Positions 33,888-44,470 of a stretch of DNA of 64,000 nt are shown here, piece by piece. Position 1 is the stretch's first letter. The number at the start of each line of letters is the position of its first letter. The notes below the pieces were generated by a model. That model saw only the letters and a list, made by a program, of their open reading frames with translations. It had not been told where the DNA came from and searched no databases. Location: the NCBI GenBank assembly GCA_018902385.1, contig JABSSW010000074.1:1-64000 (forward strand), in the 5' to 3' direction. Position numbers and translations under genes: made by a program. Origin of the DNA: Physcia stellaris. Taxonomy: Eukaryota > Ascomycota > Lecanoromycetes > Caliciales > Physciaceae.

Positions 33888-35645
33888 TTATGGATCAGCG
33901 TCGGCCATGTCTTGCTTGAATCTTTCCATTGCACGCGTTTTGGTCTCCTTCCAATCTACGTGTGGTTTTGGATAGCCTAGCTTCTCGAACTCCTCCTTGG
34001 ATAGTCGATGGTAAGGATCAAACACAGCCTTGCCCTTGACATCCTTCAGCTCCGGTACCCACTTCCGGATATAATCGCCGTCAGGATCATTCTTCTCCGC
34101 TTGCGAGACAGGATTGAAGACGGTGTAGGATGGCTCCCACCCTTGCGTATTGTTGTTGAGGTCCCAATCAATCAAGGTTTCGGCAAAATACCTTTCGCCA
34201 CGGCGGTAATCTAGCAGCAGATTGCAATACAGGTAGGATGATACGTTCATCCGTAAGCGGTTGTGCATATATGCCTCGTGGTTGATCTGGCGCATGCCTG
34301 CATCCACGAAAGGTACGCCTGTCTTCCCTTCCTTCCATTTATACCACCCCTCCTCGTCGTTTTCCCATTGCACAAAGTCAAATTTCAGATTGGTTGGTAA
34401 GTTCATTACAGTATGCGGTGTTGTGAGCGTAGTTTGCCGGTACAGCTCCCGGAAGACAACCTCTCGCACCCAGGCTGCAACACCAGCTGTACTGCCAGAA
34501 CTACTAAAGTCACTGCTGCCGGAGTTGTAGTCCTTGACCTTAGATAGCGCCTGCCGCACGCTCACCACGCCCGCCGAAAAGTAGGCACTCATGCGCGAGG
34601 TAGAATTCTTGGCTGGATTGCTTCTTGTGGCAGCGTAATCCTCTATGTAGTTCGAGATGAATTCGTCCATACGTTTCAGACCAGCTGAGGTACCTGCTGG
34701 CCAGAGCTTACGGATTCGCTTCTGGTCATCAACGGATGGAAATTTCTTGTCATTGGGAGGACTCGGGATCTCGCTGTTGAAGAGTGAAGATACAATTTCT
34801 TTGTTGGAATCGCTCTGCTTTTGAGGGGGAGGTAACGTGTCCAGTAACTCCGAGGATTCTTTGACTTGAGCGAGCCAAGCCCGATGATAGGGCGAGAATA
34901 CTTTCATAGGCCCCCCACTACCTGTTCTCATGGTGCCCGGCTCAACGATGCACTGATCGTGGTGGAGTGATACATGAATTTCGTCATCAATATGCTCCAG
35001 AAATTTAGTATCTCTTCGTAATTCATCCACTTCATACTCATAGTTGGCAAACACGTGGGAAACGTCGTTATCTTTGACAAATTTCGCAATGACCGGAACA
35101 ATATCTTTTCGCTCCGGTGCATCTAAGATAACCATTGGAATGTTCAGCTCTTTCAGCTCGTGCTGCATCAACTCCAGGTTTTGCAGAATAAAATCAACTC
35201 TGGCTGGGCTTGTCCCATGCCAGGCGAACTCTGGGGCACAATTCACATACACACAGACAAGCGGCTTTCCTCTGTCCGTTGCCAATGCAGAGGCATTGTA
35301 CAATCCCACGTTATCGCTTGTTCGCAAATCTTTGCTGCGAAACCAGTGAAGCACCTTCGAACCCTGTTCTTTGGGAGACCGGCTTCCCAGTCGTTCCCGA
35401 AGCACGTCGTATGGGAGGTCCGCGTCTATTTCCTTGGCCCGCTTCGTGGAAGGATGTTTGAGCTCTGGATGGTCGGGTCGCTCGCGTTTGGACATGACTG
35501 TTGGTTTTCGGTGCGTTGAGTAACACGAGACCTGTATTTGAGACCTAAATGCTAGAAGAGAGTGATGTATGAATTGGGTCGATATTCGAGGGCGCGGTAA
35601 CGATGCATATGCAGGGGAGATATATTTCCTGCCGAGGTGCCACAT
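33888..35645 (-). CDS. phr1: CPD photolyase (class I)
   Basis: A single exon of 585 residues. DNA photolyase repairs UV-made cyclobutane pyrimidine dimers with blue light, using FAD and an antenna chromophore. The N-terminal antenna domain begins at VLHWFRSKDLRTSDN. The FAD-binding domain shows RMSAYFSAGVVS, WVREVVFRELYRQ, GVPFVDAGMRQ, AYMHNRLRMNVSSYL, and the highly conserved DWDLNNNTQGWEPSYTVFNP followed by DPDGDYIRKWVPEL. These match fungal and yeast PHR1. The first 50 residues are basic and hydroxylated, like a mitochondrial presequence, and a second ATG at 35495 (MSKRERPDH) begins a likely nuclear form, so dual targeting is plausible. The gene symbol follows the fungal orthologue name. 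Confidence 0.93.
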   Translation of the reverse strand: MWHLGRKYISPAYASLPRPRISTQFIHHSLLAFRSQIQVSCYSTHRKPTVMSKRERPDHPELKHPSTKRAKEIDADLPYDVLRERLGSRSPKEQGSKVLHWFRSKDLRTSDNVGLYNASALATDRGKPLVCVYVNCAPEFAWHGTSPARVDFILQNLELMQHELKELNIPMVILDAPERKDIVPVIAKFVKDNDVSHVFANYEYEVDELRRDTKFLEHIDDEIHVSLHHDQCIVEPGTMRTGSGGPMKVFSPYHRAWLAQVKESSELLDTLPPPQKQSDSNKEIVSSLFNSEIPSPPNDKKFPSVDDQKRIRKLWPAGTSAGLKRMDEFISNYIEDYAATRSNPAKNSTSRMSAYFSAGVVSVRQALSKVKDYNSGSSDFSSSGSTAGVAAWVREVVFRELYRQTTLTTPHTVMNLPTNLKFDFVQWENDEEGWYKWKEGKTGVPFVDAGMRQINHEAYMHNRLRMNVSSYLYCNLLLDYRRGERYFAETLIDWDLNNNTQGWEPSYTVFNPVSQAEKNDPDGDYIRKWVPELKDVKGKAVFDPYHRLSKEEFEKLGYPKPHVDWKETKTRAMERFKQDMADADP

Positions 35646-35649
35646 GGGA

Positions 35650-36715
35650 CGAAGAGGATAAAATAAGACGCTGGAACGCGAAGCAGATGTCGGGTGAAAT
35701 ACGCGCTTTCGCCAAGAACGTCATGATGTCATGATCTGCCCGTGAAAGCGCTAATATATCCTGGTCTGAAGTCTATCAGGCTAAAATCTAAGGATTTGTC
35801 ACAAGAGTAAGATACTTGCGAGACCACGTCGAATTATCTGCTTCATGTTAACCATAGATACAAACTTGTTGTACCCTAATCCACGAACACTATTGTGATA
35901 TCTCAATTACAACTTATAAGTCGAAGTTAAGACTAGACTTCTTACATTCCTCGCACATTCTGTAAGAATTATTGAGTTGTTTAGGTGGCACTTCCTCGAA
36001 AAGGTCACCACCTACCCAAACGATGGAGTGCCGCTCCGCCCAAATGATGGTGTGCTGCTCTGCGCAAGATGGGAACCGCGATCCCAGGCTTGTATATACC
36101 TTGTTCCACACAAGTTCTGATACGAGCATAGCATTTCGTGTGTTGTCAAAAGCGCATTTGTTGAGCGAGCTATTATTGACGAAACTGTCCACCACAAATC
36201 CAGTAGACGTTCTACATAACGTCAGGGCTAAAGTATACAACTTTAGCATGACTGAGTGCCAGGGGCCGTGGGATACAAAGTCGGTTTGTAAGACTCTCAT
36301 AGATTTCGACAGCCGGAAATACTGGAAGTGATAGAACCCGCAGGAACAGGTTGAGCCGGTACCAGAATGAGGCAGATATTAAGGCCGCCTGATGACTCGG
36401 AGCAATTCACTTCACAATGACCGCCTCATCCACAGCTTCAAATTAAAGGTTCACACCAGCAGTCAAAGTCGACCGTATGATCATCATCATTTTCCCAAAC
36501 TGCTTTCACTATCATTGGAAGGTGACGATAACATCATGAGTCCTTGACCGAGCTTGATGTGACGCTGTCGATCTCGATGTCTACTTATAAGCTTCTCGAT
36601 CGCCCAAAAGCTGCGAAAACAGACTCGAAATCTTTCCCAAAGCACCAGTCCTGGAGACAATCATACATACTCACCTAATCTCATTAGCTCTGTCTCAGTA
36701 ACCCTCTCCGGTCTT
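35650..36715. other. Intergenic with short ORFs
   Basis: Divergent promoter space between the photolyase (minus) and the next plus-strand gene. Overlapping frames of about 120 codons on both strands at 35914-36331 have no family. Around 36020-36065 two diverged copies of a roughly 25-bp unit (ATGGAGTGCCGCTC / ATGGTGTGCTGCTC) sit in tandem. The last 100 bp before 36720 are pyrimidine-rich, a usual fungal 5' leader. Confidence 0.4.
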
Positions 36716-36719
36716 CAAG

Positions 36720-37464
36720 ATGAAAAAAGAGCGCTTACTTTCGTTATTCGTCAAAAAGAGCCCGAAGGCAGAACCCCCACCAGCAAGCCCCTACTTTCCC
36801 TACTTGGTTTCAGTCACGCAGGAGCAACAAGCTCAATATCCCGAGTTGACAGCCCAAATCAAGAATTTCGAAAAGAGCGACAACGAGAATAAGAGACTTC
36901 GAAGCATGTTCTTGAGTAAGGCTGCCACAGAAGAGATGGGACATGTCTACGAGGATGCTCGATGGTCAATCAGGCAAGGGAGTAGGCAATGGGGTAAGCA
37001 TCTAGTCCGTGGATATCGCTGGGTTTATTCGAAAAACTGGAGAAGGAAGATGGCTAACTTCAATCTCTTACCGATGATAAGATTCGGAGTTCTTTAAGCG
37101 TCTGTACAGTGTGGATCCTGATACCGTAGTTGTCTACTGTGAGAACCCCCTGTCTTTCCCTCTTTACCGTCAACAGCGGCACGTCTAATCTTCTTCATTA
37201 GCCAAGCAAGCTCCGTCCGGGGGCCAATCCTATTGCTTTTACTTCATCCTCACTATACAAGCAACGATCATAGCGAGAAAGATACCCGTGCCCGAGGAGT
37301 TAAGATTATCTTTCACGAATTTCGTTAGCGCTATCGACAATCATCTATCAAATAATCCTAAAACTCCGCTATCAACAAACCAGGACAACCCAGTAGGGAA
37401 TGCATACTGGGCTTATCTGGACTTGGTACCAAAGGAACTATGGAATAAACTAAGCGACTTGTGA
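36720..37464 (+). CDS. Hypothetical protein, 197 residues, three exons
   Basis: Exons 36720-36993, 37082-37138 and 37202-37464. The introns (GTAAGC...AAG, 88 bp; GTGAGA...TAG, 63 bp) keep the frame, and the total of 594 nt is a multiple of three. I do not recognise the family. The N-terminus is basic (MKKERLLSLFVKKSP) and not a signal peptide. Then follow a Pro-rich SPYFPYLVS segment, a charged helical region, and ALSO after the splices FFKRLYSVDPDTVVVY, IARKIPVPEELRLSF and a C-terminal WAYLDLVPKELW. It is probably an intracellular lineage-restricted protein. The coherent splicing and a pyrimidine-rich leader support expression. Confidence 0.65.
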
Positions 37465-37469
37465 AGCAA

Positions 37470-38260
37470 GCGAGGTGCTCAATTTGCGGAGGTTCGATGG
37501 GTTGTATAGAGAAATCAAGTGTAAAAGCATATTCTAAGTGTATGCCAAGTCTTGGTCTTGTGCTGGGATCACTAGGCAAGCATGTTCGTGAGCATGACCG
37601 CCTTAGGCTCTATTCAATTTGGGGTAGGATTGTGATGCAAGACTGGAGATAATGTCGCGAGTATCAATGAAAACAGACTGAAATACATGGGAGTTAGCTT
37701 CCTGAAGTGCTTGTGTTTGTGTCTAGGTTCGCGTGCAATACTTCAACTGGCCAACGCTTTTCACAACTCTGTAATAGCTCGGCTATTGTGTTAACAATAA
37801 AAACACTCACCAATCTTGAAATGGCCTAAAGTAGAGCACGAATCATTACCATGAACTATCGAGGATCAATTGTAGTGGCTGGAGGGGGGCGCTCCGACGA
37901 TGTCGCCAGACTCGGAATCAATATATACCCAAAGCTGGGAGCATGGCTGCTTAGCACCTCGATTCATTGATCAAAGAGTCCCTTTGGTCATAGCTGCTTG
38001 GATGAATAATTCCGAAATTTGATGGAAAATACTCCGTAGAGTGAAGTTATCGCTCCGCGACGTGATTCTGTCGGTAGATGGCTGGAGGACCCTTGGCAAT
38101 GCCAAGAGATATGATGTCCATCGGCGATAAGTAAACACCGATCACGCCAGTTTACTTGGTGCTTGCTAATCCATAATGATCAAAGCCTTGCTTGATAATA
38201 AAGCAATGAGTCTTTCTCTTCCCCTCTTCCTGCTCTGTTAATCTCTAATCCGCTACCAAT
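37470..38260. other. Intergenic, nothing supported
   Basis: No supported coding frame. The last 60 bases before the GST start are pyrimidine-rich, typical of a fungal transcription start region. Confidence 0.5.
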
Positions 38261-38266
38261 ACCATC

Positions 38267-39142
38267 ATGTCTTCAACCGATGCAAATGGTCCCAATGGCG
38301 CGTCCGCCAGCAATGGCATCAGTCCAAAAAGTTATACCCCATCTCCAAGTGACCATATCCAAACGCTTACCAAACCCCAGTAACCCTCTACACCAACCAT
38401 GGCTGCCCCTGGGCTCACCGAGCACATATAACCCTCCGAGCCCTCAATATCCCTTACGAAGAAGTCATCATCCCCCTTGACCGCCCACGGGAGCCTTGGT
38501 ACCTCGAGATTAACCCGCGCGGTCTCGTTCCCAGCCTCAAAATCAGCAACGGCATCCTCAAAGACGAGATTATAATCGAGTCTGCTATCGTCAGTACCTT
38601 CATTGCGGATCTCTACCCATCCCCCACCTTTTGGCCGGCAAGCCATTCGACGCCGACGAGTGCGCTTGAGCGGGCGCGCATCAACTTCTTCGTGGATACA
38701 TTCATTGGAAAGGTCAATGCGAAGATGTATTCCTTCTACCAGATTGAAGGGGAGGAGAAAGAGAAGTTGGCAACAGAATTGGTAAAGACGGTGGAGAAAG
38801 AGATTGAGCCCTTGTTGGAAGGAGCAGCCCCATTCTTTGGGGGTAGTGAGACCCTGACCCTTGCTGAGGTAGGTCCCCGAGCTCATGGTTTATCTGTGTA
38901 CGGGATGAGGTTTGACAGTGGAACAGGCGTTGACGGCTTCATTCGTCGTCCGCTACCGGGCTTCCGCAGAACATGGTCTGATGCCCAAGAGTATACTCGA
39001 GGGACTGGACGCTTTGCCGAATTACAGTCGTTGGAGCAAGGCGATTCATGAGCGGGATGAGGTGATGTATATCTTTGATGGTCCGAGTTTTGCCAGTGCA
39101 ACGGCAAAGAGGATTGAAAAGATGAAGGCCGAGGCGAAATAG
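38267..39142 (+). CDS. Glutathione S-transferase, omega-like
   Basis: Exons 38267-38288, 38381-38868 and 38927-39142 give 726 nt (241 residues). The thioredoxin-fold N-terminus has VTLYTNHGCPWAHR, with a CPWA active-site cysteine typical of omega-like/Ure2p-related GSTs, then EINPRGLVPSL (the cis-Pro loop) and ESAIVSTFIADLYP (glutathione binding). The all-alpha C-terminal domain includes FFGGSETLTLAEALTASF. These enzymes conjugate or reduce substrates with glutathione in the cytosol. The first intron begins with a weak GTCCCA donor. Reading straight on from the ATG instead meets a stop just before VTLYT, so the intron is the simplest reading. The second intron is GTAGGT...CAG. Confidence 0.82.
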
Positions 39143-39144
39143 AA

Positions 39145-40040
39145 ACTGTCTCTTCACTTCTGACACAGGTGAAGATGAAAGTCATGATGAAATGATGAAA
39201 TGGCACACCCTCACGATACCGAGAAAATGCCTGTATCGCAGGGCATTCCTCCCATGGTCTGGTATGGTGTTGTCTTGCCTCTGATGCATCGTCACTGACA
39301 TACCCATTGTGACAAATCGCGTACCTGGCTTTGACACCAAGCATATGAAGCTGACATCATCTTCTGATTTTGTCCCAATATTGGAACCGCAGATCTGTCG
39401 CTATATCCTCTCGTAAATTAGCATCACCTACTACCAGTCCACCACTAAAAAGGCCTGATGAATTACCTACATGTACATGTAGATAGGTACTGATTGTACT
39501 GAAGCTAGGAGATTAGTTCTATAGAAAAGTGGCTCAGTAGCACATGGTAATAACGTACGAATGACTATGACGTAATGGCTTCAAAGATAACTCTATGAGG
39601 TGCTCATAGGGAGTGCAAATGTGTACAAACTGCAGGTCTCATGAAGGTGTTTTAAAACATCAATGCCTCTTTGTCATACGGGCCAATCCTATTGATCCTA
39701 GTGTTTCGTTACCCGGCCATTTGCGCACTCCTTCCTGCCAACATCTATGATTGTACCTACTTAGCAGAAGCTGGGAGGTTTGCAGTTGCACGGACCGCTC
39801 CCCCTCTTGTACATCTCAATCTACAACTGAATCCCTCAATCATAACGGTTCAGCCTCCCGTTGGACTTCCCAGGTCACTTGCAAGAGTTCCAAGTCTAGC
39901 AAGAAACCGCGAAACCGAGCGCAACAACCGCTTCCTGTCTCATTTATTCAGTCGACCAGACAATAAAGGTTCCTTTTCCTACGAAATTTGTGCAGCTTCA
40001 AAATCCATAGCGAGTTAATCGAGTCGAGGTCTATCACATT
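39145..40040. other. Intergenic with a 16-bp perfect palindrome
   Basis: The 3' flank of the GST and promoter of the next gene. CTACATGTACATGTAG near 39467 is a perfect palindrome, followed by GATAGGTAC. It may be a binding site or a remnant of a small inverted-repeat element. A 115-codon frame at 39671-40018 has no family. Confidence 0.4.
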
Positions 40041-40043
40041 ACC

Positions 40044-40901
40044 ATGAACACAATCATCAACCAAAAGCTCCCCTCCCCATTCTTCCGCCTGCCTCTAGAG
40101 ATACGTTTGAAGATCTACGGACAAGTCCTTAACTTCGAATCACCGATTCCCACGAGTCCGGCCGAGGCCCGTCGATCTCGACGCTGCCATAGAACCATCA
40201 AGGCTCCAAGTCCAAGTCTATGGTATCCCAGCTTCTATCGGGGTCCGGAGGCGTGCCTTCTTCAAGTATGTCGCCAGATCAAGGAGGAAGTTGCCGCAGT
40301 CCAGAGCTCTCGGCAGAGCCATCAGATATCAACCTGTGAGCTGGATATCATCATCACCGACGACCTTGCTTTTCCCACATGGCGATCTGCCCCAAGCCAC
40401 ACAGCAGCAGTCGAGTACGACCTCGAGGTATCTCTCCGACTCTTTGATGTCAAGAGCAGGATTCCACTTTTTGGTAGTGATGGGTGGATAGGCATCATCT
40501 CAGCCCCTCTTATGAAGATTCTAGACGATCTCATCCACAACGGTCCTCAATTTCTACCTTGTGAGGAACCATCATTCCTGGCCGCTTCGGAACCGCTGAG
40601 ATTCAATGCAATCACCATTAACCTCACGACTCCGTGTAGCCAAGGCGTGGGACCTTGCGATATGTACTATCGTGGCGGCCCACGGACCTGGAACATTGCG
40701 TTCACAGCATTCGACACTATATTTCGGTTTATGTGTATGATGGCGGACAGTGGATTACTTCGGGGTAAGGTCAAAGAGTTGAGGATCTACTCGATGCAGG
40801 TGGGTATGAGCAAGGCCGTGAAGGTGGCTCACAAGGAGATGAGTGGGCCAAATGTGGGATACTGGGCTCAGCATGGATACACGTGGGGCCCGCAAGCTTG
40901 A
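40044..40901 (+). CDS. F-box/2EXR-like N-terminus, hypothetical protein
   Basis: A single exon of 285 residues. The N-terminal FFRLPLEIRLKIYGQVL (about residues 13-29) is the LP.EIR..IY motif shared by many fungal F-box-like and 2EXR-type proteins. It is followed by an ACLLQVCRQIKEEV helix, the usual ALL.VCRQIR.EA continuation. The remainder (a central region with FDVKSR and a C-terminal FMCMMADSGLLRGKVKELRI) has no assigned function. Members are thought to act as substrate adaptors or are simply uncharacterised. There is no signal peptide or membrane helix. Whether it binds Skp1 is an inference not shown by the sequence. Confidence 0.7.
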   Translation: MNTIINQKLPSPFFRLPLEIRLKIYGQVLNFESPIPTSPAEARRSRRCHRTIKAPSPSLWYPSFYRGPEACLLQVCRQIKEEVAAVQSSRQSHQISTCELDIIITDDLAFPTWRSAPSHTAAVEYDLEVSLRLFDVKSRIPLFGSDGWIGIISAPLMKILDDLIHNGPQFLPCEEPSFLAASEPLRFNAITINLTTPCSQGVGPCDMYYRGGPRTWNIAFTAFDTIFRFMCMMADSGLLRGKVKELRIYSMQVGMSKAVKVAHKEMSGPNVGYWAQHGYTWGPQA

Positions 40902-40904
40902 CAA

Positions 40905-41495
40905 AGACTGAAGAAAACGACAAATGATCAGGCATGATGATGTTCTTGCATGATTAAGCTTTCCAGTTGATGAGACATCTATACCGTATCCCTTTCGTGG
41001 CCGCTCTGCTTAAAAGAGGCTTACTTTCTTGACATTTCTACACACTGGCCTTCGCTACGTCAACAACCTGATTTTGAAGCTAGTAAGAGAGCTTCCATAC
41101 CTACACGGAGAGGTCGAAATAATCATCAGAACTACATGTAAAAGAATCAGAAATAGAAAAGAAGTACCGAATTGATTTCCAGTCTCACTGGAATAACATC
41201 CATAACCTGTATCACAACAACGAGAAACGCTACCGCAACTCTCTGAAAGGGCTCACCTTCTCTGAGCACCCAACATTTCACATAGGCCACGACCGCGACT
41301 CCCCCATAACTAGAAAACTCAAATCATATAAACAGAGCCTTCGCTGCTCACCAAAACCACACTTCATCCCTATCCCAATCCTCGCACCCCTCAACCCCAT
41401 CCAATGAAAGCACAAAAAACCCTCCAAACATCCTGCCCACCTTAAAGCCACCCCAACCATCCCGCCCGCCCACTCAAACCCCTCAAAAAAGAACG
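40905..41495. other. Convergent intergenic region
   Basis: 3' ends of the F-box-like gene and the PCD gene face each other here. No coding content recognised. Confidence 0.5.
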
Positions 41496-41500
41496 GCACT

Positions 41501-41986
41501 TCAATCCCCCCTCCCCTCAACCGCACCCACAAGCCCCGCCTGCTCATCGCAGTACCGCGCCATAAACACATCCTTCTCCGACAACCCACGCGGCTCGTGA
41601 GTCGTCCAGTGGACGTGCACGGAACCTACTTTCTAGCCAACTCCCAAAAAAAAAAAAAAGTTAGCCCCGTCCCTTCATAATCCGTAATACACAATCAAAG
41701 GAAAATGGAAGCTTACGATGGTCATAACAGAGTGATGATTCTTAGATTTACTCCTTATCCCTATCACCTGCAGAAAATCCTGCAGAAGTGCTATCAGTCC
41801 CTCCATCACTCCCTACATAATCCTCTGAGATATAGGCTTTACGAGAGCTTTGGTGTATGTTTTGAAATAAAACGTCTTCTGCAGCCCCATCTCCGCCTCG
41901 TCTGCGTTCCAGCCGTTTTCGAGGAGGGTGTGAGCGTCTGCGGTGACTTTTTCTGAGTTTTGGTTTGCGCTGATTGTGAATGGCAT
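41501..41986 (-). CDS. Pterin-4a-carbinolamine dehydratase
   Basis: Three small exons, 41986-41843, 41779-41717 and 41632-41501, joined by GT-AG introns, total 339 nt (112 residues). The gene is easily missed because no single frame is long. The enzyme dehydrates 4a-hydroxytetrahydropterin, regenerating the cofactor of aromatic amino-acid hydroxylases. The protein shows the family order: LLENGWNADE, GLQKTFYFKTYTKAL, the catalytic His pair in KSKNHHS (exon 2), VHVHWTTHEPRGLSEKD with the third catalytic histidine, and ARYCDE. The usual HHPEW is changed after the two histidines (HHSVM), which is divergent but keeps the catalytic residues. It is cytosolic or nuclear, with no signal peptide. Intron 2 contains a T-rich tract in the sense direction. 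Confidence 0.87.
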
Positions 41987-41989
41987 TTT

Positions 41990-42755
41990 TATCGTGGTAG
42001 GTTGATTGGATTGATGCCGTTGATTTTCATGGAGTTGATTTTAAGTTATGCTTGCCATGGTTGTTGGAAATGGATATGGAGTGGAGGGCGGGGTATAAAG
42101 GTACGTATCGCTCGTGATATTTCTTTTGCGATCCTATCGGTGTTTGGGGACTGGGGCGTGCAGGATCCTCAACAGCTCGCTCAACGGATTACGCTTTTGA
42201 CTATACAGCGCGATTGCATCGAGTCTCTTCAAAGACTGATTTGCTAACAGTATATATTAGGCTTCTGCAGATCTCTTCATATGTTGATTTAATCATCGGA
42301 TCATGATTCAATACGGCCATCCGTAAAATGCCTATTCGGTCTCCTCGTCCGGCCCGCTCTTGATACCGTCAAGAAGCAGCATCTTTTGTCGTGAATCGAT
42401 ACCGCTGGGGCCTATCAGGCCACGGGTACCCGATCTGGAAATCCTACTTGTTACAGGAAGATTCTTCGGAGTATGGGATGAGCTTGTACCTTATCATCTA
42501 CAAAGTTCTATTATTTGCTAGCTTCCCTAACATGGGATCATAGGTAATCATGCAATATATGATAATCAAGCTTCTCCTCTAAAGACTAGTAGAACACATT
42601 GAATGACAATGAAACTCACCACAATCAGAAAGAGGACAAGATCAACACCAATAACATGTTCTGGATCAGTTGGGTTCCACTCATTTATTCGTGACCTCGT
42701 TGTGTTTCATATAGTCGCTGCGATCTGGAAACCCTTAGTTTTCACTGATCCATCC
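41990..42755. other. Intergenic, nothing supported
   Basis: The promoter side of the PCD gene and the 3' flank of the DUF6594 gene. No supported coding frame. Confidence 0.5.
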
Positions 42756-42758
42756 TCC

Positions 42759-43881
42759 TCAACTATTTGTTCCAACAAAAACAACCAACACAGCCGAATA
42801 AGCCGCAGTAGCCACCAGAGTATTCACATCGGTAGCTTTGAAGACCATCGATGTCGTCGTAGCGAAGAGAATGACTGATATAGACGTCGTGACCAAGCTC
42901 TTGATCAAGTTTCCATGGATACGCATAATCAGCATCGGCACGATCAACATCAGTCCCCCACAGATAGCGACAATGAAGCGAGCGAGCCTCTCTACTTGGG
43001 AAGAAATCTCTTTAGAGGGGAACTTGACCTTATTGTCCACCTCATTTCGTCTCTTGGCTTCTTCCGCCGACACGGTGAACCAGGTTGGCAGATTATCCCG
43101 CAGCCATCGACGGAGAACCTCATAAGTAACGGGACGTGGTTCTCTGATTGATTTGCTTGAGGAACAATTCGAGGCGTACGGAATCTCGGGGAAAGCAAGG
43201 CTATTTTTGCCCAGTTCCTCGACATTCATGGAAATGACACCCGAGGCATGATCTCGCATGAATTCAGCGTCCCGGATCGCGTCACCTATGAGCGCCATTA
43301 GAACCTCCGTCGAGTATTGGTACATGAGTAAACTAACTGTATTGATGCAAAGTAGCTCCAAGCTGGTGCATATCTACACGTGCCCCGACCCTATGCACTG
43401 AGTTCAGGGCGTCTTGAAAGTGCATAAGTTGTTGTTCCAAAAATAGAATATTCGTGCCTTCCAGGGCCTCAAAGTGAATAAGGGGCAGAGATTGGAGTGT
43501 TTTTCTATGGCCATTTTGATAGAGGCGCTGTTCGTAGCTCAAGGGGAGATTTGGCTGTGCTGCTAAACAAGAATCGATCCCCCATGATGGAGCGGCAGCC
43601 GAGGCAGATTGAGGCCTTATCGAATGCCAATCAGAAGTGTCTGGGTTATTGTTTGGTATTTCAACTGTAGCATTACTGTTGCCGTCCGCGGAATCCCTGT
43701 TCCTATCTGTAGAATCGCTGCTCGCTACTGGATCAATGTTTGCGGCCTCCCCTTTTTCCATCAGGCTATCTGCAGGTTCTGGCTCAAGTATGCCTGCAAT
43801 GAAATCCAGAATCGCCTTCAAGGGAGCAAAGTTTGTGGGGTTTGCTGTACCGTTGGGGCCGTCCATTTTCCAGAGGTACAA
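42759..43881 (-). CDS. DUF6594 membrane protein, junction unresolved
   Basis: Two adjoining minus-strand frames, 43881-43333 and 43361-42759, make one protein of about 370 residues. The first is hydrophilic (Asn/Asp/Ser-rich, then a helical FLEQQLMHFQDALN). The second has IGDAIRDAEFMRDHASG, PVTYEVLRRWLRDNLPTW, and three hydrophobic helices ending VLVVFVG, the C-terminal layout of the fungal DUF6594 family (function unknown). Frame one ends ...LHQYS and frame two resumes at QYSTEV. Between them, a 25-bp stretch is flanked by CAATAC direct repeats and is not a multiple of three. It looks like an insertion, or a very short intron that I cannot define. The gene may be functional or recently broken. 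Confidence 0.65.
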
Positions 43882-43889
43882 ATGTAAAA

Positions 43890-44465
43890 TGCGATAAAGT
43901 TAGGAATTTGAGCTCTTGGAATGCCAAAAACACCGATTTAGTACATGCCTATCTCTTGATGGGTGCACGCATCTCCAGCCTCTAATATCGGGATATAGAT
44001 TCGTTGGCTTCGAAGGTCGATGTAGCGACCTTTGAGCCCTCCAACGCGGACTCGAGCCAAGGTTTGGCTTGATCACTGCGGGTTGCCGAAGGTTTGCCGG
44101 ACACGTGCATCATCTGCATCATAGATCATCTAGTACTTCGAGGTAAAGCACATTTTCAATCTTCCAATGCTGCTGGGCTTTTAGGCTGCTGACGTTTTTA
44201 TCGTGGGCAGTGAAGAGCAACGATCAAGTTTGGGCCTTCATGCTTTCTGCATCTAGCCGCAGTCTCGCCTGGGCTGTTTGCTCGCTTATCACGCTACTTC
44301 TCACCGAGTACCAATTGATGACCGCCTTGTGACTTTTCCGAACATTTCAAAGGACAGCGGCATTACTTCCGTCGCATGCTTTCAAGTGCGAGGCCTTAAG
44401 TCTGATGGGCAGGCCGTTGCCAGATTAAGCCGTGCTCGTGGGATGTGAAGCTGTGGTCTCTTCTC
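43890..44465. other. Intergenic, nothing supported
   Basis: The promoter side of the DUF6594 gene and the 3' flank of the DUF2235 gene; no coding frame supported. Confidence 0.5.
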
Positions 44466-44470
44466 TCGTG

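Noticed and set aside
38267-38395. A frameshift at the start of the GST gene
   Set aside because: An intron 38289-38380 (GT...CAG) joins MSSTDAN to VTLYTNHGCPW in frame and the full model is a multiple of three, so no mutation is needed.
41278-41589. A 103-codon minus-strand protein
   Set aside because: It is another frame over the last PCD exon; the spliced PCD model explains the region better.
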